DNA of 64,000 bases from Eulemur rufifrons (lineage: Eukaryota; Chordata; Mammalia; Primates; Lemuridae). The position numbers and the translations under genes are program-made. The notes beneath the pieces were generated by a model, which was not told the origin of the DNA, ran no database searches, and saw only the letters and a program-made list of their open reading frames with translations. This document shows, piece by piece, positions 61,190-64,000 of the stretch. How positions within the stretch are numbered: the stretch's first letter is position 1; every line of letters begins with the position of its first letter. Where the stretch lies: NCBI RefSeq assembly GCF_041146395.1, contig NC_091002.1, positions 1,482,501 to 1,546,500 of the forward strand, in the 5' to 3' direction.

Positions 61190-61738
61190 CCTAGCCGACT
61201 CAATGGACCCCCCTCTTGGCCAAGGGGACCCCCAAAAAAACCTTAAAGCTGAGTTGCTGGCCATAAGGAACAGGGAGATCAGACACGCCTAGCTTTGCCC
61301 TGTCCCTCACGGAATTATTCTTTTGTAGAGCAGGAAGGAAAACAGGAGTAACTCCATGACAGACTGGACCTCTTAGGAAAGGCCTAAGTTTTGGTTTTCC
61401 CAACGCAGGCCCTCCCCCTCCCCGGAATGCCGCTGGTAACAACTGAGGGCCCTGGCTTGGAAACTGGCCAATCAGGAGCCAAAGCTATCGGCCACTTTTG
61501 AGGGAACAAATGAACTAAAAGGGGGATGGGGGGGGTGTGCCCGATACATGTAACCTATTGATAAGTATAAAAGCTTTGTTTCCGCCCCAGGGCGAGGTCC
61601 AGCTCGTGGAGAGACCACTGCGCTGGTGCTCTGAGCCTTGGACCCTAGCCTGGGCTAGAAAATAAACTCCTTTGTCTGTTGCAGCCTTGGTGACTCTGCC
61701 TATCTGTTCCTGGGACTGAGGGAAACCGGTTCTTACAC
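61190..61738 (+). mobile_element. LTR of an endogenous retrovirus, family not identified
   Basis: It shows LTR-like architecture: a CCAAT-like GGCCAATCAGG at about 61468, a TATA-like TATAAAAGC at 61566-61574, a polyadenylation signal AATAAA at 61661, then TTGTCTGTTGCAG and a short U5-like end. No coding region for viral proteins is present next to it. It is an old copy; described only. Confidence 0.6.
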
Positions 61739-61739
61739 T

Positions 61740-62225
61740 TTGTAACAATAAGCTACAAAATCGTTAACAGGCCTAAGGCCAAGTAAAGCAAAGGTTAAAC
61801 CACACCTGCAGGCCAGCAATTTACTTAACGAGTCACTTGATTCTTCATATATGTCTGGTGGTTTGTCTCGGATTAACAGACATCCTTATCTTAAAATGTT
61901 CCAAGCCTTTAGATGAAGCTTCATTTCTTGAACCAAGTGCAAATCAAAGAATCTTTAAACCCACCTGTAACCTGTAATTCCCCACTTTGAGATGTCCTAC
62001 CTTTTCAGGCCAAACTGATGTACGCCTTCCATGTATTGGTTTATGATGTTATGTGTAGTTCCTGTCTCCCTGAAATGTATAAAGCCACACTGTAACCCAA
62101 CCGTGGTGGGACCACTCGCTCAAGGCTTCTTGGGTGTGGCTCTCTGGGCCATGGTCACACATATTCAGCTCAGAATAAATCTCTTTAAATTATTTTACAG
62201 AGTGTCAGTTCTTTTCCATTGACAC
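61740..62225 (+). mobile_element. ERV1-type (MER4-group-like) LTR
   Basis: ACCTGTAACCTGTAATTCCC, ATGTATAAAGCCACACTGTA, GGGCCATGGTCACACATATT and CAGAATAAATCTCTTTAAAT match, from memory, the style of class I ERV LTRs of the MER4 group. It lies head to tail with the preceding, unrelated LTR and has no adjacent internal region. Confidence 0.65.
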
Positions 62226-62756
62226 CAACAATCCCGCTTCTGAAAGCAGGTGAAAGGACGGTCTTGCTAATAAACTATCTAGTAGAGAAAAATAAGCTAT
62301 CTAACTCGCTGTCTCTAGGTTAACCGCAGGGATCTTAACTCTCTGTCTCTGAAAATTAACCGCCCTTGGAGAGTTTTCACGGCATTTGAAAAGAGCTGAG
62401 CAAACAGAAAGTGTGAATCCTCCTTGTCCGGGCAGACCACAGATTAGACCACCTCTAGGTGAAGGAAAAAGAGGAAAACCAGATGCAGCAGCTCCACAGC
62501 TGTTTTTCCTGCTATCCGTCTGCCACAATACATTTTTCTTTTTTCCCCCTTTTTCCTCAAAAAAATCCCAAACTCCTTCTGCTCACGGCCAGCACTTCCC
62601 CTTGTCTGACTTTCGGGTGCTGGACCATTTCCCTTCTCTCTCTCTTTCTCCCTTCCCCTCTCCCCTCTCCCCTCTCCCCGAGAAAGTAAAATACATTTTT
62701 ACTTCTTTCTACCCTAATCTTTGAGTCCAGAATTCTTTCTCCTCCCACGTACAGGC
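62226..62756 (+). mobile_element. LTR-like segment, unassigned
   Basis: It contains a (CTCTCCC)n pyrimidine tract (about 62636-62680) and an AAGTAAAATACATTTTTACT end near the junction with L1. It probably belongs to the LTR cluster inserted in the L1. The family is unknown. Confidence 0.4.
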
Positions 62757-63275
62757 TCCCACCCTACCAGCAGGGTCTCAAGCACGTCCGCGTTCGTAGC
62801 CGCATTCTTCACAGTAGCTAGGAGGTGGCAGCAGCCACGGTGTCTGCTGGCAGACGATGGGTCACGGAACTGGTGCAGACCTGCCAGGGAATGTTATCCA
62901 GCCTCGAAAGGGGAGGAAATTCTGACACGTGCTGCCACATGGATGAACCTTGAGGACAGGATGCTAAGTGAAATAAGTCAGTCACGAAAAGATAAATATT
63001 GTATGATTCCACTTATACGAGGTCCCTAGAGGAGTCACATTTATAGAGACAGAGAGTAGAATGGTGGGTGCCAGGGCCTGCAGGAGGGGGCTTGGAGAGT
63101 TGGTGTTTAATGGGTGCAGGGTTTCAGTGTGGGAAGATGGAAAAGCTCTGGAGAGGGCCGGTGGTGATGGTTGCACAACATTGTGAATATACTGAACTGT
63201 ACACTTAAACGTGGTTAAGATGGTTAACTTGGCGTTATGTTTTTTTTAACCACAATTTTAAGAAAAAGAGAAACA
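62757..63275 (+). mobile_element. L1 3' end, right part of the split copy
   Basis: GCCGCATTCTTCACAGTAGC, CACATGGATGAACCTTGAGG, GATAAATATTGTATGATTCC, GGTTGCACAACATTGTGAAT and TTTTTTTTAACCACAATTTT form an L1M-type 3' region continuing the fragment at 60945-61170. Confidence 0.85.
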
Positions 63276-64000
63276 AGCACATATAAAAAACAAATTTGGA
63301 CTCAGGTAAGGAGAGACTTTATTGGAAGGGATTGTTGCAAGAGGAGGGAAGGGACCGCTGGGGAGAAGGCTCAGAGCAGGAGGCCTGCAGGCTCCTGAAA
63401 GCCCAGGCAGAAGCAGAGCAGGCTGGACCGACCCTGGTGCAGAGTGGATGGTGGGTGAAGGAGGGGCGCTCAGACAGCAGGTGGGAACACCCTCCCTGCG
63501 GTCAGCCAAGCAGCCCGGAGAGGGGCCATCAGGAAGGCCCTGTCCTGCCCAGGCTGAGGGTAGGCCAAAGTTCAGAGCCCAATGGACGTATCAGTGGGGA
63601 CAAACAGCTCAGCTAGTCTCTGAGGAGGCAAAGGATGGGACTTTGGAGCGCCTGCATCTGGCCGTGCACCAGGCAAGCAAGAGGCTCTCTGTGGGTCTGG
63701 CCTAAGCCCTCTGGGAAAGGTCGGTTCTTTGCAGCGAGCCATTTTCTGGAACACGAAGGGGTGGGGGATTTCTTAATCTTCACTCTTTCCCAGGAGCACA
63801 GGCTCAAGTAAAATTAACAATGTCAGTTGGAATAGGATGGAATTGATGAGTGCTAAGGAGTGTCTGACTTTTTTTCTGGTGCAGAGTAGACGATGCATAA
63901 ATACCCATTGAGTGACAGAATGAATGAATGACCACCATGAGCTGTCAACAGGCTTCTGGAAAAGGTGGTATTCAAGGTGGAGCTTGAAGGAAGGGCACCT
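63276..64000. other. Intergenic, unassigned
   Basis: No recognised gene. A MIR/L2-like tail at about 63870-63930 (GACGATGCATAAATACCCAT…GAATGAATG). The rest is G+C-richer unique sequence. Confidence 0.4.

Overview
This window is nuclear DNA from a primate, most probably a strepsirrhine and more likely a lemur than a galago. The dimeric Alu elements carry the strepsirrhine-type middle linker (AAATTATATGGACAACTAAA, then AATATATATAGAAAAAATTAG) and the right-arm ending GCTAGGCTGACGCCACGGCACTCACTCTAGCC. The young L1 3' ends (…CTTTTGTGCCCCCATAATATGCTGAAATAA) are also not of human type. The species is inferred from repeats only. There is no bacterial, phage, CRISPR or operon-like content.

Two protein-coding genes are supported, arranged head to head. 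LYAR is on the minus strand. Five of its coding exons lie between 14580 and 1971 and encode residues 1-279, including both N-terminal C2HC zinc fingers; its C-terminal exons lie to the left of the window. ZBTB49 (ZNF509) is on the plus strand and its coding region is complete: seven coding exons between 30672 and 51188, joining in frame to a predicted 761-residue protein with an N-terminal BTB/POZ domain and seven C2H2 zinc fingers on an exact 28-residue period. A CpG island at about 23.2-24.1 kb with several ETS-type sites separates them and is the likely bidirectional promoter. LYAR is a nucleolar growth and ribosome-biogenesis factor and ZBTB49 a transcription factor. They share a promoter, but nothing in the sequence shows a shared pathway.

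Layout: 1-23.5 kb is LYAR with intronic repeats: an old L1 with an Alu inside an Alu (6.5-9.6 kb), several Alus and MIRs, and a mariner element at 18631-22357. 23.2-24.1 kb is the promoter island. 24.1-51.7 kb is ZBTB49 (long intron 1, start exon at 30.67 kb, large BTB-to-linker exon at 32.87 kb, zinc-finger exons from 36.6 to 51.2 kb, polyadenylation signal at 51643). 51.7-64 kb is downstream DNA rich in MaLR LTRs, old L1 3' ends and ERV-like LTRs. It also holds a possible unannotated three-exon coding end at 51688-52634 and a GC-rich patch with two opposed CTCF-like motifs near 55.5 kb.

The observations most worth checking are: (i) a nearly full-length Hsmar1-like mariner in a genome whose Alus are strepsirrhine, itself split by an inverted L1 with a target-site duplication; (ii) a candidate alternative last exon of ZBTB49 with its own polyadenylation signal, giving a one-finger short isoform; (iii) the phase-consistent exon series downstream of ZBTB49; (iv) the paired CTCF-like sites; (v) short, perfect inverted duplications inside two L1 copies that look like template-switch scars. 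No new biological system is evident. Repeat-family names and human comparisons are from memory and were not checked by a search.
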